DNA of 64,000 nt from Chrysoporthe austroafricana (taxonomy: Eukaryota > Ascomycota > Sordariomycetes > Diaporthales > Cryphonectriaceae): the NCBI GenBank assembly GCA_001051155.2, contig JYIP02000003.1, positions 2,542,001 to 2,606,000 of the forward strand. Direction: 5' to 3'. The notes beneath the pieces were generated by a model. It did not search any database and was not told the origin of the DNA. It was given only the letters and a program-made list of their open reading frames with translations. The position numbers were made by a program, and so were the translations under genes. Of the stretch, positions 24,301 through 38,700 are shown one piece after another (within the stretch, counting starts at the first letter, position 1; each line of letters opens with the position of its first letter).

Positions 24301-24945
24301 ATATTTTTCTTTTTGGCTATTTAATAATTTCCTATTATAATAATAACGGATAAATATTAGGAATTAAGATTTTATTTAAAGTATATAAATTAATTATTAT
24401 ATATTCTTTTTTCTAGCTATTTATATTCTTCCAAAGTATAAAGATTAATAAACCGAATAGTATTATATTTATAACTTATTTAGTTTAATTTTGCTAGTAT
24501 AATTTATTCAAAATTTCGTTAATTATTGATTCCTTAATAATTTTATCTTTCCGAATTCCCAGTTTATTACTATTTTCGAAATAATCTCTTATTTCAAGGG
24601 TTTTTATATCCGGAAATCGGCGCTTTTCCAGGTATTCTTTAATAATTTCCGCAATTTATTGGAAAATATGCTTAATAAATAATAGTTAATCTAAATTTAG
24701 CTTTCCTAAAAGCTATAACCTATCTTTAATTTATTAAAAAAAGTATTATCGCGCGATATAATAATAGTTATCGTAATTCGCTAACGGGATTATATAGTTT
24801 ATTTAGAATAATTCGATTATCTTTAGAAGTTAATTTTTCTAAATTTTTAAAAGGATTGCTACTTAATTCGTTATTAGGACTTCTTTAATTTAATAGCTTA
24901 TTAAGCAATTTATTTACTTTTTCTATTATAGCTTAAATAAAAAGA
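21374..24945 (-). pseudogene. Pol of family E element (RT to chromodomain)
   Basis: The minus-strand C-terminal tail reads MPYNALNTDEIIRNFERKCE at 21640 downwards, following the chromodomain, with the family stop TAA at 21374-21376. Integrase, RNase H and RT follow to the right. The RT catalytic motif near 24080-24110 reads AFINDIVI, with Asn for the first Asp. Stops throughout. Confidence 0.8.
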
Positions 24946-26403
24946 TTTGGTTTATAATAAAATGCAAGCCCGACCGGTTAGATAAGATAATAATATTAAA
25001 ATTGCGGAATTAAATAACGAATTCGTATATATATTCTCTTATAGTAAAAAGGAAGAAATATTAAATACGACTATTATAAATTCTGATAATACTGAACTTA
25101 ATATTATTATAAATAGCGAAATTATTAGTAATATACGAACGGTTAATACTGAAATTGCTTTTTCAAATAAAATTATAGCGTATATATTTTTTGAAAATAT
25201 ATAGGGCTAATATGCGATAATATATTTCGAATTCAGCTTTAATAGCTTTAAATTTAAAATCATATTTAATAAATAATACAGGAATAATGCGAAATATAAT
25301 TCGTAAAAGCAGAGTATTATTAATATTAGCTCGAAAAGCCTTATTTAATATAGCTAATAAACTAATCGTATTCGGTAAATTATTTTCAATTAAATCGATA
25401 ATATCGTTTATAATTCGATAAGATTTGGCTAGTATTATAAAGTTTCGTTTTATTATAGCAAATAAGCTTAAGTTTGCAACTGGCATAATAGGCTCGGGAA
25501 TTTTAAGTTTGGTTAAAATTAGCTTAATATTTTTAGCTATTTTCTTCCAAATAGCAAAAGCCGTATTATATTTATATTCGTAAATTATAATTATTTCAGC
25601 TATATTAGCAGCATAGCGTATAGCATTTATTTCTCTTTTAATAAGGTTATTATAATTGCTTAATATTATTTATTTAATTTTATCTTTAATATAATAATTA
25701 TACTTATTTTATAAGCAATTACTTTTATATATTATAATAAGAAATAGAATATAATAAGCTAAATTCGAAATGAATTCAAGTAATAATCCTTTAATAATAT
25801 TATTTATTAGTTTGTTATCCGTATTTTCGTTTATATTAATATTTATTCCGATAAGGGTATTTGGATAAAGCTTTTAGCTTTTATAAATAAATAAAGAACG
25901 ATTAATCCAAGAAAGTATAAAGTATTATAAAATAAATTTCTGGGTTTTTTTATAATTAGCAGTTAATTAATATTACTGCTGCTTAGCTCATTATTAGAAA
26001 TATAAACATTATATTCGACCTTTCGGTTTATAATATTAATATAACCCTTATTAATTAGCGCTTAACGAAAAGCTATTATATAAGCTTTTTAATAACGAAA
26101 AAAAGTCGTTTAAATAGTTTTTTATTATATAAGTATTGCAATAAAAATAGTTTTTTTTGCTAAATAAATATATTGCCTATCGATATCTTTCCAAAGAAAG
26201 GCGGTTTTTAAGCGATATTTTATAAATATATTTAGCATATTATATAATTTTGCTTTTTCGGTAAATTTTAAAAAGGTTTTCTTGGAATATAAAATATAAT
26301 ATTATATAAAATTAAATATAGTTAAATATACTATTTCTTATTAGTTTTAATTTTATAATAAAGCATTTATAAAAAGATATAACTTAATAATCGCATAATA
26401 TAT
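24946..26403 (-). pseudogene. Accessory frame of family E element, truncated
   Basis: The C-terminal end is lost at the fusion junction. The codon equivalent to the possible ATG is ATA at 26401-26403. The open part 25163-25486 begins MPVANLSLFAIIKRNFIIL, matching other copies. The frame of that part is offset from the start codon, so at least one indel is present. Confidence 0.6.
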
Positions 26404-26699
26404 TTTAATTATAATAATATTAATAACCTTATTAATATAATCCGTATAAATTTACAGAAACCTAATATAACAAAGCGAAATTAATAATAATACTAGCTTA
26501 ATATTCAAAAATAATATTCAAAAGTATAATAAATAATAATAACGATAAGAGCAGCGCAATTAAATATAATAAGTAAATAAGAATAATAATTATAATTGCG
26601 CTAATAAAAGAAAGAAAATAAAATGAATTTATTAGCAATCTATTAAATAATAAATTTTAATTTTGCTAGAAATTTACTTTCCTTACTTAATATTCGGCT

Positions 26700-28428
26700 T
26701 TATCTTAATATGCATTTATTATATCGCAATTTCTCTTAATTTTTTAAAATAAGTTAACTAGCTTATTCCAGCATATTTTCTATCCGTAAATCGCGCTTTA
26801 GCCTATTTCGTTTTCGTAAAGCAATTACGATAATATTTCCTAATTCAAAAACTTTTTTCGCTAATAGCTATTTTCGTTTTGCTTTTTCTTATAGCTCGGC
26901 TATAATTTCGCATTTCCGTTCGAAATTATATATTATCTTATTTGCATTTAAGGAATTATTAAATATTTACATATTATAATAGCTAAAGTAATTTATCTAT
27001 TTTATTAAATATTTAATTCTATATAATTTATATTTATATTTTCGCTTATAGCAGCTAATTATCTTTTCCAATTCGTAATATCAGTACTTTTCCAAATATT
27101 TCTTAATATTGGGATCTGTTAATATATTTATTAAGTCTTAATATTATAAGGTTATATTTATAAGGGTTTATTTTGAAAAAATTTGCAAGCGTTAATTATA
27201 TTATTAAGATTATTAAATAGATATTTATATAGAGAATTAATTTTAATTTATATATTAAATGCCTTATTTTTCGAATAATTTGAAAAGATTCTATTCTTTT
27301 TATTATAAAAATTTCAGTAATAAGTTATTTAGCACTAAGTATTTATAGCTTAAGCGAGTATATACTTAATTATTTAATTCGAAAATTATTTAGTAATAAT
27401 GTTTATTATATTGCAATTTAGCTGCTATTTGTATTTTAACAATAAAAAATTAAGCTTTTTCTTAAAAGATTTCTTTTGCTAAGAATATTATATTATTAAT
27501 TTATTAGCCCGATAATAGATTAAATCCGAATAGCATTTGGCTAGCTGAATATTTAATAGCTCGATTATATATATTATTTAAATTAAATTGCAATACTAAT
27601 ATTATTTCTATTTATTCTGTATTAAAGTAAGCAGTAATAAAATATCGAATTGCTATTTCAATTATTCGGTTTTTAATTTCAGATTGCCTATCTGTTTGCA
27701 AATACGAAGCCGTAAAATAGGCTAGTTTCGTTCCGATAGCCTCTTATAAATATTTCCAGAATTTCGATAAGAATTTCGAATTTTATTTAAAATAATTCTT
27801 TTAAATATTTCTTAGCTAATAATATAAAATATTCGCAAAATAAGAATTGCTTAGTTTATTATAATATATATTATATTACTTAATATAATAATCGTAGCTT
27901 TGGAATACTTACCCGTAATTATAAAGAATATATTTAAGAATAGCATTTTAGTTAAAACTTATATAATATTTATAGATAATATTATTAATAGCCCTATAAC
28001 GAAATTTATAATAATAATATAAAATAGAATTAATAGAAATAGTATAAGCAATATTTTTTCTAAAAGTCGTTATAAATCGTTTTTATTTTCATTATAAGCT
28101 TAATATTTCGATATATAATTGCATATTTTGGCATAATAATATTTAATAACGAATCGATCCGTTAAGTCGTATTATATGCAATTTATACCGAAATAGTATT
28201 TTCCATTATAAGCTTCTTTAATAAAATCCAATGCTACTTTATTCGGAATATATAATCGTTATTTCCTGTAATAATCTTTAAGAAATAATAAGCTATTATA
28301 ATTTAATATAAAAAGTAATCGGGCAATCTTATTTGAGTCTTTCAGTTATTTAATTATTTGGATTATAAAGAATATTTTTCGTATCTTTTCTTAATATGTC
28401 CTTTTATTTTGCTATTTACAAATATTTT
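26700..28428 (-). pseudogene. Pol C-terminal half of family E element
   Basis: Integrase and chromodomain tail on the minus strand, with the family stop TAA at 26700-26702. It is truncated on the right by the LTR at 28429 and has multiple stops. Confidence 0.7.
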
Positions 28429-28637
28429 TGATAGCAAAACCTATAGACGTGGTGAATTTATAGTGGATTCGCCTAGTGAATCTATAATAAATCCCTTGGT
28501 AAATACGCAATGAATTTACTAGGTAGATGCTATACCCTTACCGGGGGGCCTATATAATGCCCTGATATGCTTTTAGTATAGTTTACTTTCTTAGAAAAAC
28601 CAGGCTTTATAATATATTTCAGTACGTTTATTATCAA
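28429..28637 (+). repeat. 5' LTR of family E
   Basis: The LTR is 209 bp from TGATAGCAAAACC to TTATCA. It is followed by AT and then TGGTAG, the start of a tRNA-type primer-binding site (TGG pairs with the tRNA CCA end). Confidence 0.85.
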
Positions 28638-28654
28638 TTGGTAGATTTCGACTA

Positions 28655-28807
28655 TCGGCTCTATAAAGTAACGGTTCCTGTAAGAATATCGGTCTTATAA
28701 GATATCGGCTTTTGTAAAGGTATCGGCTTTATAAAGCATCGGTTCCTATAAGAATATTGGTTTTATAGAATATCGGCTTCTGTAAAGGTAGCGTTCTTGT
28801 AAAAGAT
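28655..28807 (+). repeat. Leader tandem repeats of family E
   Basis: About nine degenerate 16-18 nt units of the type ATCGGCTYTTATAAGA lie between the primer-binding site and gag. The equivalents are 39279-39432 and 59810-59963. Confidence 0.75.
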
Positions 28808-29046
28808 ATTATAATTATTTATCGATAATTTATCGCTAACTTATTATAGCAATTACTGGCAATAATGTTTTATTACCGCAGCTTATTAATTATATCGAAA
28901 TTAAGCATCCCGCCTAGGTATACAAGTTTATATAAGCTTTGAACGATTCTGAAAGGAAGGATTGGGTTATATCGGATATCAAGATTTTTCTCGAAATTGC
29001 GTATGCTTTTATCGATTGGAAACTTTTAGCCGATCGATATAAAAAG

Positions 29047-29254
29047 TAATGGTAAACGTACTGAAATATATTATAAAGCATAATTCTCCTCAAAAAGTAA
29101 ACTACGTTAAGAGCCTGTCAAGGCATTATATAGGCCTTCCGGTAAGGGTATGGCATCCACTTAGTAAATTCACTGCGTATTTACTAGGGGATTTACTATA
29201 GATTCACTAGGCGAATCTACTATAAATTCACTATATCTACGGATTTTGCTATCA
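29047..29254 (-). repeat. 3' LTR of family E
   Basis: The LTR is 208 bp, starting TAATGGTAAACG and ending TTTTGCTATCA. It is followed by ATTGCCGGCCCCTTATAACC, the reverse complement of the family's purine tract. Confidence 0.87.
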
Positions 29255-29936
29255 ATTGCCGGCCCCTTATAACCTTTATCTATAAAGGAAGCTAACAGTC
29301 GGGAATATCTTGAGTAGCAGTAATACGATATAGTAGGACTCTGGGTTATATGGCAAGGAAAAGCACGATAGCATTATTGGACAAAAGAGATTATATAGAA
29401 AATAATAATCGTTTCATAAAGCCAACTCGTACCAGAATCCTAACAAGTAAACGTACTTATACCGGGGACTTGAATAACAAATATGCCCATGCCAGGAACT
29501 AAAAAGAAAACCTGCTCGTACCGGGAACTTAAAATTGATCTTCTATTATAATCGATTTATGCTTGGAATAGATAAATATATATAATACTTTTATATAATA
29601 AGGCTAGCCGATATCCAAATATATTTCGGTAATGCTTAATCGTATTTACTGCCGAAATATTTAGTATAAATATAATTAAAAACTAAAATTGCTTGTAAAT
29701 ATTAATAGAAAATATAGCTTTCAGATAATAGGATATTAAATAGGTATAATAATAGTAAATATAAAGTGAAATTATAATAAGATATATCGGCATACAGAAC
29801 CGATAGCCGTATATAATTATTATATAGCAATATTATAGCCAGTCCTTAATATAAATAGCTAAATCTATAAATTATTAGAGAAAGCAGTACTATATGCTAT
29901 TAATAAGGTTATATCGATAAATAATAGCTATATTTA

Positions 29937-31769
29937 TTAGTTAGGAATAATTTCCCGGGTTTTAGCAATAATTTCAAAGTTTAATAAATTGCAAAAGAAT
30001 ATAGCAAATAATTCTTCTTTTCCGATATAATCGCAAGGGTCGGTATGGTTATGGATATTAAACTGCAAAGTCTTAACCAGCTTATGCGCTTGAATATAAG
30101 ACTTGAAACCTATTATGCGACCTTGGCATTGCAAAGACCGGGCAGCGCTAAAATAATTCTTGTTTTCGTTAGCCTATTTCTGAAAAATGGTATTAAAATC
30201 GTAATCCATATTATCCTTAGTAAAGACGATCTTAATAGCCTTGAAATCGTATTCGAAACGGAAGATTTGGTTTATAATGAAATGCAAGCCTAACCGGTTG
30301 GATAAGATAATAGGATCGAAATCGCGAAACCAAATAACGAACTCGTATATATATTCTCTTATAGTAAAAAAGAAGGAATATTAAATACGATTATTATAGA
30401 TCCCGACAATACCGAATTTAATATTATTATAAATAGCGAAGCTATTAATAATATAAGGACGATTAATATTGAGATTGCTTCCCCAAATAAAATTATAGCA
30501 TATATATTCCTTAAATATATAAAAGGCTAGTATGCAATAGTATATCGCGATTTCGGTTTCAATAGCCTTAGACTTAAAGTTATATTTGATAGATAAGGTA
30601 AAGATAGCGCGAAATATAGCTTGCAAGAGCAGAATGCTATTAATACTGGCTTAAAGAACTTTGCTTAGTATAGCTAATAAGCTAGCTATATTTAATAAAT
30701 TGTTTTCGGTCAAGTCGATAATATCGTTTATAATTCGATAATATTTGGCTAGCATTATGAAATTTCGTTTTATTATAACAAATAAGTTTAGATTAGCGAT
30801 TAATATAATGGGTTCGGAAATTCTAAGCTTGGCTAAAACTGGCTTAATATTCTTAGCTATTTTCTTCCAAGCAGCAAAAGCTATATTACGACTATATTCG
30901 TAAATTATAATAACTTTTGCTATATTAGCTGTATAACGTATAGTATTTATTTCTTTTTTAATAAAATTGCTGCAATTGCTTAATATTGTTTATCCAGCCT
31001 TATCCTTAATATAACGGTTATGCCCATTTCGTAAATAATTATCTTTCGATATTATAATAGGAAATAGGATATAACGAGCTATTAATAAGGTATATAAGGC
31101 AAAAATAAGATTATAAATAATAAGTAAATTCGAAATGAATTTAAGCAATGCTTTTCTAATAGAATTATCTATTAATCTATTATTTATATCCTCGCTTATA
31201 ATAATATTCGTGCTAATAAGAATATTTAAATAAAATTCTTATCTTTCGTAAATAGGGCTAAAGCAATTAATTTATAATAATATAAAGTATTATAAAATAA
31301 ATTCCTAAGCCTTTTCAATAATTAACGGCCGATTAATATCGCTATTACTTAATTCGATATTAGGAATATAAATATTATATTCGATTTCTCGGTTTATTAT
31401 ATTAATATAACCCTTACTAATTAGCGCTCAATAAAAAGCTATTATATAAGCTTCTTAATAGCGAAAGAAATCGCTTAAATAATTCTTTATTACGTAAATA
31501 TTACAGTAGAAACGGCTTTCGCTATTATACAAATATATAGCCTATTAATATTTTTCTAGAGAAAGGCAGTCCTTAAGCGATACTTTATAAACGTATTTAG
31601 CATATTATATAATCCTGCTTTTTCGGCAAACCTTGGAAAATTCTTCTTAGGATATAAGGTATAATATCGCGTAAAAGTTAGGCATAGCTAAACGTACCGT
31701 TTCTTATTAATTTTGGTCTTATAGCGAGGCATTTATGGAAAGATACGACTTAATAATCGCATAATGCAT
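29937..31769 (-). pseudogene. Accessory frame of family E element
   Basis: This is a 1833-nt frame from ATG (31767-31769) to the stop at 29937. The C-terminal part 29937-30134 is open and ends AKTREIIPN. In-frame TAA and TAG sites alternate with CAA or CAG retained in sister copies; for example DQN is kept here near 31720 where the 46957 copy has stops. This confirms that the interruptions are RIP changes at Gln codons. Function unknown. Confidence 0.72.
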
Positions 31770-32065
31770 TTTGGTTTTAGTAATATTAATAGCTTTATTA
31801 ATATAATCTTTACAGATTTATAGAAATTTAATAAAATAAAGCGAAATTAATAATAATACTGGCTTAATACTCAAAAATAATATTCAAAAATATAATAAAA
31901 AATAATAATAACGGGGCAATACGGCTAGCTATAATAAATAAATAAGGATAATAATCGTAAGCGTACTAGTAAGAAAAAGAAAATAAAGTAAATTTACTAG
32001 CGGTTTACGAAATAATAGCTTTTTGCATTCGCTAGAAATTCATTTGCCTTACTTAATAATCGCTT

Positions 32066-35000
32066 TTACTTTAACGCGCGCTTATTGCGTTACGAATTCT
32101 TTCGATCTCTTAAAACAAGTGGACTAGCTTATTCCAATATACTTTCTGTTCGTAAGTCGCGTATTGGCCTATTTCGTTTTCGTAAAGCAATTACGATAAT
32201 ATCTTCCGATTCAGGGATTTCTTTCGCTAATAGCCGCTTTCGCTTTATTCTTTCTTGCAATTCGGCTATAATTTCGCATTTCCGTTCGAAATTACGTATT
32301 ATTTCGTTTGCATTCAAAGCATTATAAGGCATTTATATATTATAATAACTAGAATAATTTATCTATTTTACCAAATATTCAATTCTACGCGAATTATATC
32401 TATATTTTCGCTTATAGCAGCTAATTATCTTTTCCAGCTCGTAATATCGATAATTTTCCCGATATTTCTCGATATTCGAATCTTCTAATATATTTACTGG
32501 GTTTTAGTATATAGGATTATATCCATAAAAATCTATTTTAAGAAAATTTACAAGCTTTAATTATATTACCGAAATCATTAAATAAATATTTATATAGGAA
32601 ATCAATTTTAATTTATATACTAAGTTCTTTATCTTTCAAATAATTTGGAAAAGTTTTATCTTTTATTATGAAAACTTTAGAAATAAATTACTTAGCAATA
32701 AATATTCGTAATTTAAGCGAATATATACTCAATTATCTAATTTGAAAATTATCTAGCAATAATGCTTATTATATTGCAATTTGGCTGCTATTTGCATTTC
32801 GGTAATAAAAAATTAAGCTTTTTCCTAAAAAAACTTTTTTTATTAAAAATATTATATTTTTTATTTATTAGCCCGATAATAGGTTAAATCCGAATAGCAT
32901 TTAGCTAGCTGAATATTTTATAATTTAATTATATGCATTATTTAAATTGAATTATAATATTAGTATTATCTCGGTTTATTCTGTATTAAAGTAAGCGGTT
33001 ATGAAATACCGAATTGCTATTTCAATTATTCGGTTTTTTATTTCAGACTGCCTATCCGTTTGCGAATACGAAACGGTAAAGTAAGCAAGTTTCGTTCCGA
33101 TAGCCTCTTACAAATATTTCCAGAATTCCGATAAAAATTTCGAATCTCTATCTAAAATAATCCTTTTGGGTATTCCTTAGCTAATAATATAAAATATCCG
33201 TAAAATAAGGATTGCCCAGTCTGTTATAATATATATTGCATTACTTAATATAATAATTATAGCTTTAGAATATTTGTCCGTAATTGTAAGAAATGCATCC
33301 AGGAATAGCATTTTAGCCAGAACTTATATAATATTTATAAATAATACTATCGGTAATTTTATAATAAAGTCTATAATAATAATATAGAATAGGATTAATA
33401 GAAATAATATAAGCTGTATTTCCTTTAAGGGTTGCTATAAATTATTTTTATTCTTATTATAAGCTCGATATATCGATATATAATTGCATATTTTAGCATA
33501 GCAATATCTAATAACGAATCGATTTATCAAATCGTATTATATGCGGTTTATGCCGAAATAGTATTTTCTATTATAAGCTTCCTTAATAAAATCCAATATT
33601 ACTTTATTCGGGATATATAATTATTATTTCCCGTAATAATCTTTGAGAAATAGTAAGCTATTATAATCTAATATAAAAAGTAATCAGGCAATTTTATTTG
33701 AATTTTTTAATTATTCGATTATTTTGGACTATAAAAGGTATTTTTCGTATTCTTTTTTAATATATTCTTTCATTTCGCTATTTATAAATATTTTATTAAG
33801 AACTTAAATAAATTTATCTTTTTATATTTTGTCTAAAATGCTTTCGTTATCGATAAGTTTTTGAATAAACGGTAATCTTGATATAGCATTTGCGAGAATA
33901 TTCGACCTTTTCGGTATATAATATGCTTTCAAGTCGAATTGGCTTAAATATTCCGAAATAAGAATTAGCTATATATTTGCCTTAATTTTATTTATTATAT
34001 TTATAAATAACGAATAAATAATACTAATTATTATTACGTAATTAATAAGGATATAAATTGGCTTAATTCGGTTCGATTTTATTATTATTTGTAATTTTCG
34101 TATTAGCTATATTAAATAGGCTATTTCTAGCTTTATAAGCCAGTATTTTCGTTCTATTTTATTAATCGTTTTGTTTAAATAAAAGATTAATTATACGGCT
34201 ATGCTTGCTATTAGCAATATTCCGTTCCATATATAATCGTTTGCTAATTAAAAAATAATACTTGAAAACCTTATTTCCTTAAATATATTTAGTTAAATAA
34301 AAAGAAGTTTATCTAAGATATAATAAAACAAAGCATTCTTAGCTTCTAAAGCTATTTTAAAATCGTAAAAACTATTAATTTTATTTAATATTAAATCGAA
34401 AATGGCTTGCGTAATATAGTTTCGCTATCCTATACCTGAAAGTAAATAGTTCGATTAGCAAGCTTTATTTAGCATTCTAATTTTCCTTTTCTGAAATGGA
34501 TTAACTTTATAATTATATTTAGAAATTAAATAGCATAAATATCCTATAAATCTAATAAACTTTTCCAATTGCTAGAATATTTTAAGGAATTCCAGGTTGC
34601 GAATAGCTTATATCCGATATTCCGTATTAGAAATTCCGAATCCGTTTACTTTAAATCTTAAAATCTGAATTAAAAGATATCTAAGAAACGATTTAAGTCC
34701 AGCTAATAAAATATTTTTGCGTAAAAATAGCGAAAAAATAATTTATAAATATTGCAAGTAATCTTATTCTATAATTGAATAAATAATAATATTATTTATA
34801 AAAGCGGAAGCAAACTTGTAATATAATTATAAGAATTAATCTATAAAATACTAAATATAGAATAGTAAATTTCGAAATTCTATAAATAGAACTTTTATTC
34901 TTTTTCAATTGCGATAATTAATAATAATAAATCGGTCTTTATAATCTAAATATATTAGGAATTAAAAATTGCTATATATCTATTACCGTAATATATATTT

Positions 35001-35705
35001 TTCCTCTTAGCTATTTAATAATTTCTTGCTATAATAGCAAAGGGTAAATATCGAAAATTGAAATTTTATTCAAAACGCATAAATTAATTATTATACGTTC
35101 TTTCTTCTAGCTATTTATATTCTTCCAAATTATAAAAATTAATAAACCAAATAGCATTGCATTTATAACTTATTTAGCTCGATTTTGCTAATATAATTTG
35201 TCCAAAACTTTATTAATTACTTCTTAATCTTTCTTATTTGAATAATATAGCTTTTATCCCATTTTTTAATTCTGCTATCTTTCGATTAAATCGATTTTTA
35301 TTTATTAATCGATTAGCATATTAATAGGATTTATATTTTTAAAAACTCTAGCATATGCCCGTACTAATTTTATAACTTTATAGAGAAATTCCGGTAAATG
35401 CTTGCAAATGTATATACCGAAATCAATTTCCGATTCTTTAATAGCTTTATCTTTTCGAATCCCTAGTTTATTACTATTTTCGAAATAGTCTTTTATTTCG
35501 GGAATTTCTATATCTGAAAATCGGTATTCTTCTAGCTATTTTCCAATAATTTCCGCAATTTATTAGAAAATATATTTAATAAATAATAGTTAATCTAAAT
35601 TCAGCTTTCCTAAAAGCTATAACCCGTCTTTAATTTAAAAGAAATATTATTGCGTAATATAATAATAATTATTATAATTCGCTAATAGGATTATATAATC
35701 TGTCT
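32066..35705 (-). pseudogene. Pol of family E element
   Basis: RT, RNase H, integrase and chromodomain on the minus strand. The tail 32129-32332 is open (MPYNALNANEIIRNFERKCE). The RT catalytic motif near 34780-34805 reads AFINNIII, so both Asp positions are Asn. The 5' boundary is set by collinearity with the 39022 copy. Confidence 0.8.
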
Positions 35706-38700
35706 GGAATAATTCTATTATCTTTAAAAATTAGTTTTTTTAAATCTTTAAGAAGGTTATTACTTAATTCGTTATTAAGACCTTTTTAGTTTAATAGCTT
35801 ATTAAGCAATTTATTTACCTTTTCTGTTTCGGCTTAAATAGAAAAATTACGTTTTTAGGATTCGCTTAATATTAATAAAAACTAGCTTATAAGATCTAAA
35901 TAGCATTACTATAATAATCATAGCTTTTGCTTGCCAGGATCGTATTAGCATTCGAGCAAATATTTCCATTTTCGCTATAGCATTATTAAAATAACTAAAA
36001 TCGTATAGATAATTCTGAATTCAGAATATCCAGTTCGTAAAGAATATTATATTCTTATCTTAATAGAATGCTTATTTCTAATCGATTCAATATTCAAGCT
36101 CTTATTCAAATACGAAATATAACTGGGTAACCGTACTTATTACCCTGGAAATACAAATCGAATTCAGCTTAGCCTTTTGCTAGCAATTAGTTTACGTTTC
36201 TAAATTTAGCTTTTATATTCCAATCTACTTTCGCTTTAGAGAATTATACTAGCAATTTTTTCGCAATAGTATAACGACTAGTACTTATATCGATATAGAC
36301 TTTTATATCCAGCTTATTCGAATATGCTCTAGCTGCAGCTCTTATATACGTATAGCTGCTGCTATAATAAGGCTTAATTATAAATATAGGAATATTATAT
36401 CCCAAAATTTCTCCTTTCTATATATTAATTTTAAGAAAATTCTATAGCTAACTGGATAATTATATAGAATACTTGATATGGAATATGCTTTCGTTTACCG
36501 ATAATTTTATTTCTTTAATTCGAAAAATCCAGATATTATTTTCGATTATTATATTTTCTTTATTAGCTTATTCTTCCAACTTATTTTCTTGCCTTTATAA
36601 GTTTTCGCTATTTTCAGTTTCTTTATTTTATTTATTGCTATTCGCTATAAATAGATCGTTATTTATAGGAAAATAGCCTTTTCGAGCTAGCTTATCTTCT
36701 TTATTTGGATTATATTGCAATTTTCCGTTATTAATATTGAAATTTGCTAAAGTTAATTGAATAAAATATTTTCTAATATCTTTTCGTACGAATCGATAGT
36801 AAAAACGCAATTAGAAATTTCGGTTTTTTGAAATTAAACTTTTGCTATTATCTATAATATTGGTTAATATCTTCTTAATTATACTAAAGATATTTTGTTA
36901 TCTGGCTATCCGCTTTCGTAATTAGTTCCGAGCGTTTATTAGCTTTCGCTATTATTCTAATAAGAGCTTTCGGAATTTATATTCCGGGATATATCCAGTG
37001 CTTTTAAATAAATTTAGCTAGTTAAATATCCTTATCGAGCGGGATAAATATTCAAGTTTTTAAAGCCTGAATCCTTTAAGGCATTTTGGGAATATATTAG
37101 CTAGGAAATAAATATTAATATTAAGAAAATTAATAACCGATTGCATAATTTTCCGTATTGGTTATGCGGGTTTACGAAATAATCTTATTACGCAATCTGA
37201 TTCGAAAATATGCTATATTTCTTATTTCGTTTTGAAACGTTTTTCGAAATCTCTCGTATCTTTATTTCGACTAGATCTATCGAAATATTTAATTATTAAT
37301 TCTTTATCGATCCGATCCCAAATATTCCTAGCTAAATACGAATTTGAATATTCGGCTAGCTTAATAAATCGATAGATATAACAAGTAAATTCCAGAATAT
37401 TATAATTATTTCGTATATTTTTTCTGGAATATTATTAAGTATTTAGTAAGTTTTTTGCAATTTTCCGCAATATAAAGAAATTTCTTCTTAACCATTTCTT
37501 TTACTAATTCTAATTATGCTTATATAAAATAAAATCTTTATATTTTTAAAAGAATAATATAGAATAAAACTAAGTATATGCTATCCTAACTAAATAAGCG
37601 AATAAATAAAAACTGAAATATTTAGCGCATTCTATATTTTTAGCTATATATATCTTATACTAGTTTATAAAGGCTTAAAAGTCTTTCCAGATAATAATTT
37701 TGCTATTTGTAATAAATATAATTATTAAATTAATATAATTATTCTAATTCTCGTAAAATCGGAATTGCTTTATAATCGTATTCTTAAATTCCCTATTAAT
37801 GCTAATAAGCAATACTATAAATTTAAATAAATTAAATTAATATATTCGAGAATTTTTAGATTACTTATAGCCGAATAATAGGTTTCGAAAATTATTGCTC
37901 TTATTATTGCTAAAATCCGATAAATCCAATAGTTTGTCTGGCTTACTGATTAGTTTTTTTTAAAAATTAGAGTTAATTTTAATATTTAGCTCGGAACCCG
38001 AAAATAATCTTTAATCTAATTAATTTTCTGCCCTTAATATAAATATTTGCCAGATATATTCCTTAATATTAGGAAATATTAATCTAATAAAGTAATATTT
38101 ATTACTAGTATAATATTTCGTAACCGAAACGGGAAAAGGTTTTTTAATAAGTTCCGATTAAAGCATTTATATATTAAAAACTTATTATAATCGGAATATT
38201 TTTTTGAACTCAATATATATTACCTTTTCCGAAATAAAGCTATTTTAGTAAATTATTTTTATTTCGAATCGTTATAAAAACTAGTCTAATAAATTAATAA
38301 TTAGAAAAAAAAAGGTCGGGTATTTCTAAAAGATAATAATAAGATTATTCGATTTTCTTTTATCCAATCTTTCTTCCTTATAATTTTCTTTCCCGAAAAG
38401 CTGCGAATAATCCGATAAACCCGATTGGAATATTAATATACTTTTTGCTATAAAGTTTATAAGATTAGCTAGGATAGCTATAATAGAATTTTATTTGGAA
38501 ATATTCCGATTCTGGGTTCCCATTAAAGAAAAAAAAGTACGCTTATTTCTTGGAACTAGTTATTTTCCTTTATTTTTATTTATTTTTCTTATTATAACTG
38601 AAAAATTCCCGGATTTATTAATAAATTTAAAATTTAAATTTTCGGTCGAATATTATAATAAATAAATATATTTAATTCCGCTATTAATATTAATATATTC

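Larger units (their letters stand above)
18387..24945 (-). mobile_element. Family E element, 3' two-thirds
   Basis: On the minus strand this has a 3' LTR (18387-18593), accessory frame (19245-21077) and pol (21374 rightwards). Near 24945, about where the gag-pro frame ends, the sequence jumps to the accessory frame of a second minus-strand copy. Left flank TTTAA; the element interrupts a family G relic. Confidence 0.85.
24946..28428 (-). mobile_element. Family E element, internal fragment
   Basis: This is the second minus-strand copy fused to the previous one. It starts within the accessory frame, lacking about its last 325 nt and the LTR, and runs through the pol tail and integrase. It is cut at 28428 by a plus-strand family E 5' LTR. 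The flanking pentamer is ATTTT. Confidence 0.78.
28429..29046 (+). mobile_element. Family E element, 5' end fragment
   Basis: This comprises a 5' LTR (28429-28637), primer-binding site, leader repeats and the first 60 or so codons of gag (NVLLPQLINYIEIKHPA from 28864). A minus-strand family E element is inserted at 29047 within gag. Compared with the copy at 39022 it has lost about 32 nt just after TGGTAG. Confidence 0.82.

Noticed and set aside
18387..28637. Inverted ends TGGTAAACGTACTG...CAGTACGTTTA read as long terminal inverted repeats of a DNA transposon
   Set aside because: The repeats are LTRs (palindromic TGATGG/CCATCA ends, primer-binding site, purine tract, gypsy pol) of separate elements lying in opposite orientations.
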